Shown: one piece after another, positions 10,923 to 24,068 of the stretch
Numbering within the stretch: the first letter of the stretch is position 1
Layout of the letters: every line of letters starts with the position of its first letter
NCBI RefSeq assembly: GCF_963678635.1
Contig: NW_026971269.1
Location: 1 to 64,000, forward strand
DNA length: 64,000 nucleotides
DNA from: Symsagittifera roscoffensis
Lineage: Eukaryota; Xenacoelomorpha; Acoela; Convolutidae
Reading direction: 5' to 3'
Program-made: the position numbers and the translations under genes
The notes under the pieces: model-generated
Databases searched by the model: none
Told to the model about the DNA's origin: nothing
What the model saw: the letters and a program-made list of their open reading frames with translations, nothing else

Positions 10923-11537
10923 CATTCTAACATATGCTGGTATATCTTATCAAGAGTCGTTACCAGACTCGCTGAGATGGAGTCCATAAGATCGTTCGTG
11001 TCCCTCAACTTTTTGTATCTTGATACTTCAATTTGATTTCGGTTTCAAACGTCAATAAGCAAATACCTGATCAATCACGATCTAAAAGACAAGTTTAACT
11101 TAGCAACCGTTATGCAACTCGTTTTGCCTCAATGATAAACCATAATTCGCATCTGTTAATACAGTCATTTGAAATTTTCTCTTCTTTTTATATAACAATT
11201 AACACCGAGGTGGATCATCCACCTCCATTTATATCAATTTAAAGTGATGAGTTGCTGTCACATATACACCTGGAAAAGTCCAGGTCACAATCAAAAAACC
11301 AACACATGATCGTAGCTATACACGAATAAACAATGTAACAACAACACATATCAACTACATTTGTACTTGGAGTTTTAAAAAAACCTAATGCTGGATACAA
11401 ATTCAAATATCTAAATCCTAATTTCTAAAAATATAACCTTGTAAAAAAAATCCTAATCCTAATAGTGGCGTTAGCAATTAGATAGTACTTCTTATGCAAG
11501 TATACTTCTATATCCATTTCCGAGAAAATCACGTGCA
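10923..11537. other. E fragment plus H spacer, copy 2
   Basis: The first 90 bases are the first 30 codons of E, left over from the duplication breakpoint, with the start ATG reading TTG. The H hairpins follow at 11,207-11,225 and 11,268-11,285, with sequence like copy 1. Confidence 0.6.
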
Positions 11538-13917
11538 CTAGAGCTTATATCTCTCCCGGATTTTTTTCCCTATTGGGATCAAAACCGCTAAGGAGAACGA
11601 GGTCACTCTCTCGATCAGGAACTCCCTAAGTCGGGTCAGTACCAGCACTAGACTTTCGGGTTTCACGTGTTGCCTATCGGTATCCATGGTTACCAAAAAA
11701 CAGACGTAATTTCCAGGTGTTCGCAACAAGTGGCAGCGCTATCATTCGTCCTACAACAGGCCTTGTTTCCATGAAAACTTGATATAGTTATATTCTTTTT
11801 AAAATCGGCAGCTAGTGCTGTTATGATTCTTACATCCGCGGTTATAGCTCTGGCGCTCGTGCGTGCCGTGAGTATAAAATCACTGTCACTCACAACGATG
11901 TTGTTCCAGTAAGGTTATGGAAGATCAAAACATGACTCAAAATCCGTCCAAACTCCGGTTTTTTAAGGTTTTCTCCATCCGTTTCCAGTTCTCCGGTTTC
12001 TCTTGCCAGTTTTAGTTTTTAATCATCATCATTTTGATGTGGGTGAGTCCTACCCCCACTTCCTGGACTAAAATATTCATCAATTTTTCCGTAATTCGCC
12101 CAGGATCGAGCAGATCGAGCTTGGACTCGGAAACGCACAATGATCCATCTGGAGCGAACCAGTTGCGCTCAGTGTTGTCATTACTGATGTACTTGATGCT
12201 GGACTGATCGACATCCTGAATAGTCAGGAATGTCTCCTTTGGATCTGCAGGCAGATCATGGAGCCATTCCATCACTAGTAATTTTGTCAAACCTTGCTTA
12301 AGCAGTTGTTCTACTTCAGGTTAGAATTCCGCTTCCGGTTCTGACTGCTCGTCGATCCAGTTCATCTCTGTAACTTTTGAGCACTGTCATGTTTATTTGC
12401 TTTTTGCCATAACGCATTTCAATGCCCTACTTTCTGCCATGACGCATTTCAATGCACTAAATTCTTGTTTTTTTTCGAGAAGTTCTGTTCCTCAAAATAC
12501 AATTTCGTCAACTCTATCCAGGTGTCAATGCAGCCATCTGACTCTTATTTTTATTTGGGCTTCGGATTTCGGCTTCTCGAGTGTTCTTCGTGATCTTTCC
12601 CCTCCCTCAGTAGACTTCGAGAGTTTAGTGATGAACGTCTCAAGAATTTTATCAAGCTGCTCAAACATTGATGCATTTATCGTAGTGTCATGTGAGAAAA
12701 TTGTTAAAACTGAAATCAATCTGATCTGGGACATTGTGGATAAACGTGTCCCTGATGAGGCTTCCACATCTGGCGGGACAGAATACGTCCAGTCTGTACT
12801 TGGTGGCGCTGCACTAGGCTTCTCTCTCTGCTTAGACCCAAAACTTGTTCTCAATCTCGGGAGATCCTCTGTGAGCCTGGAGGCTCGACACCGTTCAGTT
12901 AGTTGACGTGAATTTTCCCTCAGATTTGAGCGTTTTTTTTTTGGTTGTTGCGTCTTATCTACTCTCCAATGTAGTCAACGCTCGAGCATAGGTATTTTCA
13001 TGATCCTTCTCGTGTCATTCTGTGGTCTCTTTCTTCAGATTCCTTAGTGGCTAGAGCTAAACTCTCCGCAAGGCACTGATTGGTGTTCTGAATCAGCTGG
13101 ACTGATCACATTTGGCCTGTAACTTCGCATCTGCCAGATCGTCTCTTAGCTTTTCATGGCCCTGTTGAGTCTCTCATCTTCTCGGTCAATTTTTTCTGCC
13201 ATATCATGCCTCAGTTCTTCAAGACCTGTCAGAATATCGGCAAACATGACTCTCACATCTTTGGCCGAGTCCAACAATGAGGTCTAGGGACGGCGACGCC
13301 AATCGAGGTTGCAGCCTAGTGCTCGATGATGCACCACCTCTCTGTGTATCCATCGACATCATAAGTCTATCCGATGTCGAGGACGCTCCCATTGTTAGTC
13401 CATCCGACAACGGTCTTGACGGTCAGGTGGACATCGCTTTCCTCTTCATCTCCTGCCTCGGTCTAGGTGTAAAATCCATGTCTGAGTGAATTGGTCCCAG
13501 ATGAGCAAAATAGATAGCAACCCACTAGTTAGGAGCAATGTCATGCGTTTATCAAACAACGTCTTGAAATTCTTTTTCATTTTCGATCTTGACTCTTCTT
13601 CCCTGGGACTTATGCTCGACATCATCGCGTTCTTACTCTGCTTGGCCAGAGAAGATTGTTCCACTCTCCCAATATCGTTCTTGGTCTCCGACATAGACGG
13701 GCCCATGAATATCACTTCGTCTCCTGCGTTAGCCTCGGAACGGTCCGAGGTCCCTCCAAGTCCTTCAATTCTTTCCTGCCCAGAGTCATCGCCAGATCCT
13801 TCAAGGTCGCCATGATTGTGGTGGTCGAGTTGGATTACCGTTTCTCCCCCTTCCTCGAAGGGATTTGGTTGGGTTGCGTTTGTCGCCCTGCCTCAGTGTT
13901 TCGCCCTTTGTCGCCAT
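11538..13917 (-). pseudogene. C relic, copy 2 (type a)
   Basis: This has the same layout as the copy at 6,336-8,715, offset 5,202 bp. The Ser/Thr/Arg-rich stretch reads past KPKSEA into QIKIRVRWLH here, so the stop in copy 1 is private to that copy. Homopolymer lengths differ by one T near 12,471 and 12,931, changing frames. The 30-bp tandem repeat is at 12,405-12,464. Confidence 0.45.
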
Positions 13918-16124
13918 CTACAATCTTTTCACTTCTTAGTTTCCTTCCCCTCACTAAAAGACCACCGCGACCTTTACTCGTTGCCTCATGAACAAAAACG
14001 TCGTAGTTACTGCTAACAGAAAATTAGCGACGGCGCGACATACTCTTCCGCGTACTTCCCGTGCTAAGTCTCGGGATCTTATTCGCTTCTCATAAAGAGC
14101 CCGTCTTCTACTTGTTTGGTAGCAAATGAGGTTATGAAAAGTTTTCGACTCCGCTCAATCTCTTGATTCATAAGAGTATCGCAAAAGTTTGCAAGATACA
14201 GTAACCAACACAAAAAAAACACAATCAACAAAAAACATTTAGGTGACAGCGATATCTCGTATCAATATCAAATAAACGGCTGTAGATCTTCCAAATCATT
14301 GCCTCATTTAAAATGAAGCAAGTTTTTGTAAAGTAGCATTGATGACTTCAATAAGAATAAACAAAACCTACTCCTAAAATTAAGAATTCCCTGAATTAGA
14401 ACACTCCAAATGAACGAAGCCTGGGACACTGCCGTCTCAACTGTGTTTTTTTTTTGCTACTTCACTCACCGATGTGTTCTTCTATGTGTCCTGCGATCGA
14501 CCAAGCTTTCCTATTAAGTAGCTCAAGGCGAACAAGTATTCATGATTTGATCGAAGCAAAAGCTCTCCCACACTCGGACAGTTCCAAGTGCCCGGGAATT
14601 GGAAACAAATTTCTCTTCTCAAATGAGTGTTTCGAAGCTAGTACGCTCACAGAGATTTTCTTCTACGTGTTCCTGTATTGCCAAGTCTTCCTGCTAAGTG
14701 GCTCAAGTCAACCAAACAACCAAAATCGAAAACGAAGAAACTTGTTCGGATACTTTGATGATCCCGATCTTGAATCCAAAGTTGATCGCAAATGCCCGGG
14801 TCATCTGGTCTACCTACCATTAATACACGCACCCCGTAGGTACTTGACAATCTATTTCAATTTAAAAAAAAAGGTGCTTGATTTATCTTAATCATCTCGG
14901 AGGGTACCTTTGGTTTTCACTAAGGAGAGTTGTCAGGGGCTTAAGTCACTTCAGAGGGTTACGTAGGAGGGTACCTAACGCACTTAAGTTACTTCCGAGG
15001 GTTCACGAACACAATAAGGAGGGTTGTTAAGGGGCTTAAGTAACTTATGAGGGTTATCTCGGAATGTTCCCCAAAAATTTCCAAAATATCATTTTTTTAA
15101 CTCAAAGGGGTCTCCAGCTAAAATGAACCGCAATAGACTAATTTTGATCTGGGGTGCTACTTGAACCATTTCTAAGATTTCCGCAAAAATTTTTTCACTA
15201 ACGAGAGTCACTTCAGCGGCTTAATTGATGCCTGAGAGTTACTTCGGAGGATACCTCAAAAAACACAAATTCAAGTGATTTCGCCTTGAAAAAGCCTCGG
15301 ATTTCCTTCTAATTTACCTTAAACATGGTTAGTTGAACTTATCAACCTACTTTATAGGATAAAACTGGAATTGTACAAAAAAAAACTTTTAGCTCGGAAT
15401 GCTCCTTAAATTAAGACCCTCCAAACTGACAAACTCTTAAAAACTCTTTCTTCCGATATTATCAACCAAAAAACAGTTGTGGGTCGGTAAAATGAATAAA
15501 AACATTGACTTACTGTATCAAAGTTGATCCGATCGATTCAGTAGTCTTTGAGAAAGCAACAAAAACGCAGTTGTTAATTTTACTTTTTCACTACCTATAT
15601 AGGTTCTCAGAGACTTTTTTCGCAATAGTGCTGAAAGCGCTGAAAAAATACTCGGAACCAGCGTAGTAGCTCTATAGAGTACTGGATTATTGCAAAAACC
15701 GGAACAAAATTGGTTTAGAAAGAAAACTTTTGCAAAAATTTCTCGGTTTGTGCCCTCGACTTCCATCTTATTCACTGAGCTACACGGTGGGAATCGTTGT
15801 TGTTAGTGTGCAAGGGTTGTTGTAACTGAGCGCGTTATGCTAGCAACCTTTTAGTGCTATATTTTTCATCACGTTACCTCTATAAGCTCAAGTTTTCAAC
15901 CTTCAAAACAAATTTACATTTTTCAAAAAATCACGAAAATCTTGATCGTAAAATTTAGTTTTGCCAACTTCTCCTGAAATTTTCCGCGCAGTTTCTTCCC
16001 GTTCGGAAGATCTCCGATATCCAAAAATTTAAGGTCAAGATTTTGGACCGAAAAACGCGAATTTTCGACAAAATTAGGATGATTCGATTCTAAAAATGGG
16101 AGATCAAAAATGTGTAGGCCAGTT
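13918..16124. other. N module, copy 2 (type a)
   Basis: This is non-coding. G-rich words lie at about 14,897-15,073. It matches the copy at 8,716-10,922 with few substitutions, and runs into the T module without a break, which shows the original N-T order. Confidence 0.6.
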
Positions 16125-16663
16125 GTAACCTCCTAGTAGTCGTTAACCAATATTATTATAATCTCCTTTACACGAGCCGATCTTGTCTCCACCGCCTAAA
16201 TTTTCTGAAATAGTACCCGAACCATACTAAAAGTGTGCTGACTCACCGGCAAAATTATCATTATCGAGCTTAAATACTCAAGCAACACTCGAAGGAGGGT
16301 ACCTAACCAACAACCAATACACTCGCGCTTACTATGAAAAATGATATAAGTCAATCTGAAACAACAACAAATAGGAAAGCCGAATCAAATCTCATCCGGA
16401 AAAAAATTTAAACTGCCTTTTCAAGTTTTTTTTTTATTGTTTTTTGTGTTTTTTGTATTTTTCTACATTTTTCTACCTTTTCTTTTTGAAGTATATCTAT
16501 TTTTGGCTTCTTTTTTTAGTTATATATTATTTTTGATTGGTTTTACGCTTTCTCCACAAATGTTTTTGGTCCCAGAGCCTAGGGATAAGTAGGCTCTAGA
16601 CTTGCCACCCAACCCTCCGACCTCCGAAACTTTCGGTCTTAATTAGGTTAAGAAGCCAAATAT
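16125..16663. other. T module in unit I: T-rich tract and hairpin
   Basis: There is no gene. A T-rich tract spans about 16,425-16,550 (A-rich on the coding strand). An 8-bp perfect inverted repeat with an 8-base loop, AGAGCCTA/TAGGCTCT, lies at 16,574-16,597. The module ends at the unit junction. Confidence 0.65.
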
Positions 16664-18186
16664 CGTCCCATATCAGACCAGCATTTGGATTTGGGCAACA
16701 TGAATTATTCATAAGCTTCCACAACGTCACCAGGCTGTTGTTAAGTGGACCGTCCCACGAACCACATTCGAAACTCAAATTTGCTTCCAGCTTAGGAACC
16801 GAGGTTTCAACCACTCGCTCCTCGAGGATCACGCCCAACAGCAATTGTTCAGAGGTTATCAGTCAAATTTCTCGTACTCTTTGCCCCTTTTTTCTCAATA
16901 GCTTTCACGCATTCCTCCATCACCGGAGTGGGGATACGATCCACCACAAACCTCTTGAAGAAAAATGCGTCTTTTCATTCCGCCCAGGCTAATGCGGAAT
17001 CGTCCCTGGCAATCAACACCTTCAGAGCTTCTACCAGCTTCAATTGCTGCTCCTTTGACTTGATCTCAATAGTGGTTGCTTACTCCTGCTTCCTTATCCC
17101 GACGAGGCAACGTATCAATTTTATCTGCAACTTTGTCCTCACACATGGATTTGCGAGATCAGCCGTGACTGTCGGCGGCGTATTCATGGTGTCTTCGAAG
17201 TTTTTCTGGAAATCCGATCTCCAACAAACTTTACCAAGCTGTTCTAGGCCACCTTCATTCACTTCCGATGACATCACTGCGTAATAATCTTTTCTTTTTC
17301 ATTTCGACCCGTCATCAACTCCTTGAGGTATTCGTGCATAGCTTGTTTATCATGCCATTCCATTACGCTCCCTCTCGCCGAGTTCCTCGGTTTCAACATT
17401 TCTACATAGACACTAGCAGGATTGACCATGTGGACTGACTCAGGCACCGTCATGAGGCTATACTCGACCAAGTTGAGCGGTCTCTCTAATTTTATCTTTG
17501 CTGTGTTCGTCCGGGAGGGTATGTAATCATCCAGCGCAGCGGATCCACATTTGCTGATAACCTCGATCTCCAGCCCAGTATCCGCCAAGCTTCTCTTTTT
17601 CTTTCTTGATTTTGAAGCTGTCGATATCAATCTCGCCAACAGCATTGGTGGCATCTGATTTTCTTTCTCTCCACTGCTATGCATGGCACCATCCCGTTGT
17701 CCGCTTTCGACAGGACGGGAAATTTTTGCCAATGACGTTACCACCGCGACTGCTTTTGACATTACCATTTCAGGCCTTTAGGATCCATCAAGGAAATTGG
17801 CTCCACAGGGGACAGGCTAGCTGGGGGTTCTCTGGTGGGTGACATGAATTAAGATCGCGTCACCAGCACTAAATTTTCATTCGCTCCCCCACCTTCTGTC
17901 TCATTGAAGCAGTATTCCAATCGTTCTCAGATCTCTCTCCAGGGCACCTATGTCAATTTCACTCACTTTGTCACACTTGCCCTCCATGGGATCGTCATCT
18001 CCTTGGTTTTTCTTAGTTACATCTTTGTTTTTTCCATTTTCGTCTGGCTTGAGTCCAGGCCCAGAGGGGTCTTGGTGCATGTCAATTCCTTAGTCCGGCT
18101 AAGCCGGTACCGTCAGGTCAGCCGCATGGTAGAACACTTCATCAATTATGAGGACTTCTACAGGTTCCTCAGCATGCGTCACCACT
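16664..18186 (-). pseudogene. G relic, copy 2 (unit II), most complete
   Basis: The longest open part is 164 codons (17,274-17,768) from an ATG at 17,768. It starts MVMSKAVAVVTSLAKI, has a basic stretch near residue 53, and ends MEWHDKQAMHEYLKELMTGR followed by a frameshifted tail. The next frame (17,080-17,277) overlaps its stop and continues with EDTMNTPPTVTADLANPC until a TAA shared with unit I. Upstream is the acidic segment 17,901-18,080, with a TGA also shared with unit I. Downstream 82 codons run to 16,596 and read into the T module because the unit junction cuts the gene. No domain is recognised. Confidence 0.5.
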
Positions 18187-19134
18187 TCATCTATCTTCAA
18201 ATTCTATTGTCACCAATTCTAATGTCATCACCGTCTCCCGCCTGAGCCACTTCAGCTTAGACTGGTCATCGGCTCGTGAGTACACGCCATTCCAATGGCT
18301 GGCGGAAATATCGGGTTTCCTCGATGGCACGGCTTTTATCTTCTTCCGGCTCCACAGGTCAGAAAATTTGAACTCTTAGGTGTGCAGGGCTGCAACGTTT
18401 CAGCTGAGGAAGCGTGGCTCCATTCCGTCACTCCACCTTAACATTTTTTCTTCCACATCCTGTGCGGCTTCAATCCTAGGGAAAAGGGCAGGACTGGTCA
18501 CAACCTACAGCATTCTTCGGATTAGCGGATATTGAGGACACCTATCAGGCAGTGAACCTGAACCTGCCAACCACACTTCTTGGTGTTCCCTCACGTGAAC
18601 ATACGTCTCCGGCCAAGCCGAGATTTTCAGCGCAACCTTCGTGCCTCTGATCACTGGCCGCTATTTCAGAAGCTTGAGATTGATTTGGGCGATCGACAGA
18701 TCTTCACCGCCCATTCGACATTTGAAGCTGTTGTTGAAATCTATCGGAATAGATAATACAGCTTGTGATCAATCTGTCGGTTCCGTGTCGTTATCACTAC
18801 ATTCAATCGTCCTTCCGACAGCAAGGTAACCATAGAAAACACAAATTGCAATGATTCGGGCGATGAGGCGTAGCCAGGGGACAATATTAAGTTAACTTAG
18901 ACCAGTTGTAATGAATTCTCGGCCTGCAGCATGGCGGAGAGAAGGGTTATTATTGCTTCTCCCATTACTTCCGTGCTCGGGCGCGACCCGCCGACAAGAC
19001 TGTTCAATAATCCTCGACTCTGCAAATGCCATTCGAAACTGCTATTATGACCACTTGTGGGCACATGTTCACCACTCTTTGGGAGCCGCGAGGAAGATCA
19101 CGTCCGACCAGAATAGGGAGCAAGACGTGTAAAG
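18187..19134 (-). pseudogene. M relic, copy 2 (unit II)
   Basis: A single minus-strand frame from 18,834 down to 18,187 (216 codons) reads as protein with only five internal stops, far fewer than expected in a random frame of this composition. Segments include IPIDFNNSFKCRMGGEDLSI, TKVALKISAWPETYVHVREH and RKPDISASHWNGVYSRADDQ. Right of it another frame includes EVMGEAIITLLSAMLQAENS (about 18,911-19,000). It joins E to G on the coding strand, supporting one long ancestral frame. The pieces are too broken to appear as long ORFs, and I recognise no family. Confidence 0.4.
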
Positions 19135-20499
19135 CTAATCAGAGCTGGGTAACATCAAGATCCTTCCCAATTTTATCTCCAGAGGGTCATACGCGGACTC
19201 CTTCGGTGACTTCAGGTGCGCATATCTCTTATCATCACTTTCCAAGGAATTTATCCGGGGGTAGTCACGTGATTTTTTGCCCACTTGCTGTCCTAGTGGC
19301 TTTTCAAAAAGCCGGTACATATTGTTATGCTTGGTGTTGGGCTTGTTCTCTGAAGGAACTTCCTCTTTCGGCTCGGCGGCGCTATTTTCCCCGGCTGTTA
19401 ATGGACCTCCGTCAGTGATCTCGTTTTCAGGGATCCCATTAAATTGTCCTTGGGTAACCCCTCCAGATCCACCAGCCTCAGAGTAGTGGCGGAACCTAAT
19501 TGGTCTTCTTCTGCCAAAAACCAATCCACGCCTGATATTCGGTATAATCCATAGAGCATCATCTTTGCGTCTGCGCGACACTTCAGCGTGTTCATGTTCA
19601 GCTTCAAGGCCATTTCCGCCTATCGGTGTTGATCGTCGCTGCTGGGTCTGCTTGCCACCTTCCTTGAGCCGCTGGTGCTCCTGCAGACTGACTCGCGATT
19701 TTCGTGATTGCTTGGAAGAATTGCTTGCTGTTGACCATTCCTGGACCCAAATCGGTCCTCCAAGGATCCACAAATTCTCTCTCACATCTGAGCTGGCCAG
19801 CGTTCGCTTCCGCCACCAGAGCTCCTAGACGAGCCGCTAGTCTAGCCCGTCTTACGATGATCCACCATTCGTAACGCACTCTCGATATCCATTAACCTGA
19901 GCTCATTCGGGTTTTCGGCAATCAAGATCATGACCATGATATTCCATCGGGTCAAGTTTCCGTTCATGAAGTCAGCTATTGGTAAGCCAGCATCTGGGTT
20001 CAGATGAATGGTGCACGAGACCACGAGCCTCGGTCTGGTTTTCTCTTTTACCTCATTGAGAAAACAGACCAGCAGTGGTTCCCATTTGGCTTCGGGGGTG
20101 ACTGGATTACTCAAAATGTTACTCGTTCCTATCACGAGGATTAGCGTCTCCGCCCGGTCTTCATTCTGTAATTCTATCATCTTAATCACTTTAGCCACCG
20201 AGGCTCCCCCAAAGGAGATTGCAGTGGTCTGGCCACCACGAGGATATCTGGCAAGAGCCTGTTTCTGCCCTTTTGAGAGATATCGAATCAAACTCGCCGA
20301 AGGCCAACATCAACACTTCTTCTGTGGGGTGTTACCCACGGCCCTCTCTCCCCATTGCATTCAGGAGTGCGACGGTGAACATCGCGAGATCCGGATACTC
20401 CAGCCCAATGTTGCATTCTAACATATGCTGGTATATCTTATCAAGAGCCGTTACCAGACTCGCTGAGATGGAGTCCATAAGATCGTTCGTGTCGCTCAA
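19135..20499 (-). pseudogene. E relic, copy 2: SGNH-like pseudogene, internally deleted
   Basis: The initiation codon reads TTG at 20,499. A TAA near 20,334 stops the N-terminal stretch where unit I has a glutamate codon. Two deletions (about 406 and 36 bp relative to 5,120-5,566) remove the middle part and the GD block of the SGNH domain. The rest of the domain is open at 19,842-20,291 (SFGGASVAKVI, IGTSN, MVDHRKTG). The 216-codon charged C-terminal stretch lies at 19,135-19,785 in a different frame. Confidence 0.5.
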
Positions 20500-21212
20500 C
20501 TTTTCGTATCTTTATTCTTCAATTTGATTTCGGTTTCAAACGTCAATAAACAAATACCTGATCAATCCCGATCTAAAAGACAAGTTTAACTTAGCAACGG
20601 TTATGCAAATCGTTTTGCCTCAAAGATAAACCATAATTCGCACGTTTTAAAACAGTCATTTGAAATTTAAAAAATTTTCTTTAAAAATTAACACCGAGGT
20701 GGATCATCCACCTCCATTTATCTCAATTTAAAGTGATAAGTTGCCTTCACATATACTCCTGGAAAATTCCAGGTCACAATCAAAAAACCAACACATGATC
20801 GTAGCTATACACGAATGAACAATATAACAACAACACATATCAACTACATTTGTACATGGCGTTTTAAAAAAACCTAATGCTGGATACAAATTCAAATATC
20901 TAAATCCTACTTCCTAAAAATATAACCTAGTAAAAAAAATCCTAATCCTAATAGTGGCATTAGCATAAGCTTAGATAGTACTTCCTATGCAAGTATACTT
21001 CTATATCAGTTTCCGAGAAAATCACATGCACTAGAGCTTATACCTCTCCCGGATTCTTTTCCCTATTGGGATCAAAACCGCTAAGGAGAACGAGGTCACT
21101 CTCTCGATCAGGAACTCCCTAAGTCGGGTCAGTTCCAGCACTAGACTTTCGGGTTTCACGTGTTGCCTATCGGTAGCCATTTTACCAAAAAACAGACGTA
21201 ATTTCCAGGATT
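20500..21212. other. H spacer copy 3 and truncated C 3' end
   Basis: Hairpins are at 20,696-20,714 and 20,758-20,773. The second stem now reads CCTGGAA/TTCCAGG. From 21,038 to 21,212 the last 57 codons of C (minus strand, ending RERYKL) remain, cut by the 3-kb duplication junction. Confidence 0.6.
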
Positions 21213-22172
21213 TGCGTCACCACTTCATCTATCTTCAAATTCTATTGTCACCAATTGTAATGTCATCACCGTCTCCCGCCTGAGCCACTTCAGCTTAGAC
21301 TGGTCATCGGCTCGTGAGTACACGCCATTCCAATGGCTGGCGGAAATATCGGGTTTCCTCGATGGCACGGCTTTTATCTTCTTCCGGCTCCACAGGTCAG
21401 AAAATTTGAACTCTTAGGTGTGCAGGGCTGCAACGTTTCAGCTGAGGAAGCGTGGCTCCATTCCGTCACTCCACCTTAACATTTTTTCTTCCACATCCTG
21501 TGCGGCTTCAATCCTAGGGAAAAGGGCAGGACTGGTCACAACCTACAGCATTCTTCGGATTAGCGGATATTGAGGACACCTATCAGGCAGTGAACCTGAA
21601 CCTGCCAACCACACTTCTTGGTGTTCCCTCACGTGAACATACGTCTCCGGCCAAGCCGAGATTTTCAGCGCAACCTTCGTGCCTCTGATCACTGGCCGCT
21701 ATTTCAGAAGCTTGAGATTGATTTGGGCGATCGACAGATCTTCACCGCCCATTCGACATTTGAAGCTGTTGTTGAAATCTATCGGAATAGATAATACAGC
21801 TTGTGATCAATCTGTCGGTTCCGTGTCGTTATCACTACATTCAATCGTCCTTCCGACAGCAAGGTAACCATAGAAAACACAAATTGCAATGATTCGGGCG
21901 ATGAGGCGTAGCCAGGGGACAATATTAAGTTAACTTAGACCAGTTGTAATGAATTCTCGGCCTGCAGCATGGCGGAGAGAAGGGTTATTATTGCTTCTCC
22001 CATTACTTCCGTGCTCGGGCGCGACCCGCCGACAAGACTGTTCAATAATCCTCGACTCTGCAAATGCCATTCGAAACTGCTATTATGACCACTTGTGGGC
22101 ACATGTTCACCACTCTTTGGGAGCCGCGAGGAAGATCACGTCCGACCAGAATAGGGAGCAAGACGTGTAAAG
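21213..22172 (-). pseudogene. M relic, copy 3 (unit II)
   Basis: This is the second M copy of unit II, offset 3,038 bp. It begins at the duplication breakpoint and therefore has no G relic beyond it. A CAATTG at about 21,254 replaces CAATTC. Confidence 0.4.
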
Positions 22173-23537
22173 CTAATCAGAGCTGGGTAACATCAAGATC
22201 CTTCCCAATTTTATCTCCAGAGGGTCATACGCGGACTCCTTCGGTGACTTCAGGTGCGCATATCTCTTATCATCACTTTCCAAGGAATTTATCCGGGGGT
22301 AGTCACGTGATTTTTTGCCCACTTGCTGTCCTAGTGGCTTTTCAAAAAGCCGGTACATATTGTTATGCTTGGTGTTGGGCTTGTTCTCTGAAGGAACTTC
22401 CTCTTTCGGCTCGGCGGCGCTATTTTCCCCGGCTGTTAATGGACCTCCGTCAGTGATCTCGTTTTCAGGGATCCCATTAAATTGTCCTTGGGTAACCCCT
22501 CCAGATCCACCAGCCTCAGAGTAGTGGCGGAACCTAATTGGTCTTCTTCTGCCAAAAACCAATCCACGCCTGATATTCGGTATAATCCATAGAGCATCAT
22601 CTTTGCGTCTGCGCGACACTTCAGCGTGTTCATGTTCAGCTTCAAGGCCATTTCCGCCTATCGGTGTTGATCGTCGCTGCTGGGTCTGCTTGCCACCTTC
22701 CTTGAGCCGCTGGTGCTCCTGCAGACTGACTCGCGATTTTCGTGATTGCTTGGAAGAATTGCTTGCTGTTGACCATTCCTGGACCCAAATCGGTCCTCCA
22801 AGGATCCACAAATTCTCTCTCACATCTGAGCTGGCCAGCGTTCGCTTCCGCCACCAGAGCTCCTAGACGAGCCGCTAGTCTAGCCCGTCTTACGATGATC
22901 CACCATTCGTAACGCACTCTCGATATCCATTAACCTGAGCTCATTCGGGTTTTCGGCAATCAAGATCATGACCATGATATTCCATCGGGTCAAGTTTCCG
23001 TTCATGAAGTCAGCTATTGGTAAGCCAGCATCTGGGTTCAGATGAATGGTGCACGAGACCACGAGCCTCGGTCTGGTTTTCTCTTTTACCTCATTGAGAA
23101 AACAGACCAGCAGTGGTTCCCATTTGGCTTCGGGGGTGACTGGATTACTCAAAATGTTACTCGTTCCTATCACGAGGATTATCGTCTCCGCCCGGTCTTC
23201 ATTCTGTAATTCTATCATCTTAATCACTTTAGCCACCGAGGCTCCCCCAAAGGAGATTGCAGTGGTCTGGCCACCACGAGGATATCTGGCAAGAGCCTGT
23301 TTCTGCCCTTTTGAGAGATATCGAATCAAACTCGCCGAAGGCCAACATCAACACTTCTTCTGTGGGGTGTTACCCACGGCCCTCTCTCCCCATTGCATTC
23401 AGGAGTGCGACGGTGAACATCGCGAGATCCGGATACTCCAGCCCAATGTTGCATTCTAACATATGCTGGTATATCTTATCAAGAGCCGTTACCAGACTCG
23501 CTGAGATGGAGTCCATAAGATCGTTCGTGTCGCTCAA
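22173..23537 (-). pseudogene. E relic, copy 3 (unit II)
   Basis: This has the same lesions as the copy at 19,135-20,499. One private change in the SGNH-like part (AGCGTC to ATCGTC at about 23,181) alters a leucine codon to isoleucine. Confidence 0.5.
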
Positions 23538-24068
23538 CTTTTCGTATCTTTATTCTTCAATTTGATTTCGGTTTCAAACGTCAATAAACAAATACCTGAT
23601 CAATCCCGATCTAAAAGACAAGTTTAACTTAGCAACGGTTATGCAAATCGTTTTGCCTCAATGATAAACCATAATTCGCACGTTTTAAAACAGTCATTTG
23701 AAATTTAAAAAATTTTCTTTAAAAATTAACACCGAGGTGGATCATCCACCTCCATTTATCTCAATTTAAAGTGATAAGTTGCCTTCACATATACTCCTGG
23801 AAAATTCCAGGTCACAATCAAAAAACCAACACATGATCGTAGCTATACACGAATGAACAATATAACAACAACACATATCAACTACATTTGTACATGGCGT
23901 TTTAAAAAAACCTAATGCTGGATACAAATTCAAATATCTAAATCCTACTTCCTAAAAATATAACGTAGTAAAAGAAATCCTAATCCTAATAGTGGCATTA
24001 GCATAAGCTTAGATAGTACTTCCTATGCAAGTATACTTCTATATCAGTTTCCGAGAAAATCACATGCA
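23538..24068. other. H spacer, copy 4
   Basis: Hairpins are at 23,734-23,752 and 23,796-23,811, with the same form as at 20,696. It leads directly into the C relic. Confidence 0.55.

Larger units (their letters stand above)
5721..16124. repeat. 5.2-kb tandem duplication in unit I (two copies)
   Basis: Copy 1 is 5,721-10,922 and copy 2 is 10,923-16,124, offset 5,202-5,203 bp. The junction at 10,919-10,922 shows the shared word GTTG: copy 1 starts after AATGTTG and the duplicated end reads CCAGTTG. The segment starts inside the first codons of E and contains H, C and N. Copies differ by a few substitutions and homopolymer changes. Confidence 0.93.
1893..16663. repeat. array unit I (most divergent unit)
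   Basis: This unit has order G-M-E-H-C-N-H-C-N-T. It has one E copy and a 5.2-kb duplication carrying H, C and N. It differs from the other units by many substitutions. It keeps about 440 bp inside E that the others lack (5,120-5,566), but has lost 324 bp inside G. Its left end is contiguous with the unique left flank, so it is likely closest to the founder locus. Confidence 0.88.

Noticed and set aside
12397-12906. A 169-codon + strand open frame repeated in several units
   Set aside because: It lies opposite the protein-like minus-strand C relic, has no domain and changes with homopolymer length. I take it as a shadow.
17904-18245. A + strand frame with a hydrophobic stretch that looks like a membrane protein
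   Set aside because: It is the complement of the acidic, lysine-rich minus-strand G segment; the hydrophobic look is a by-product of the opposite codons.
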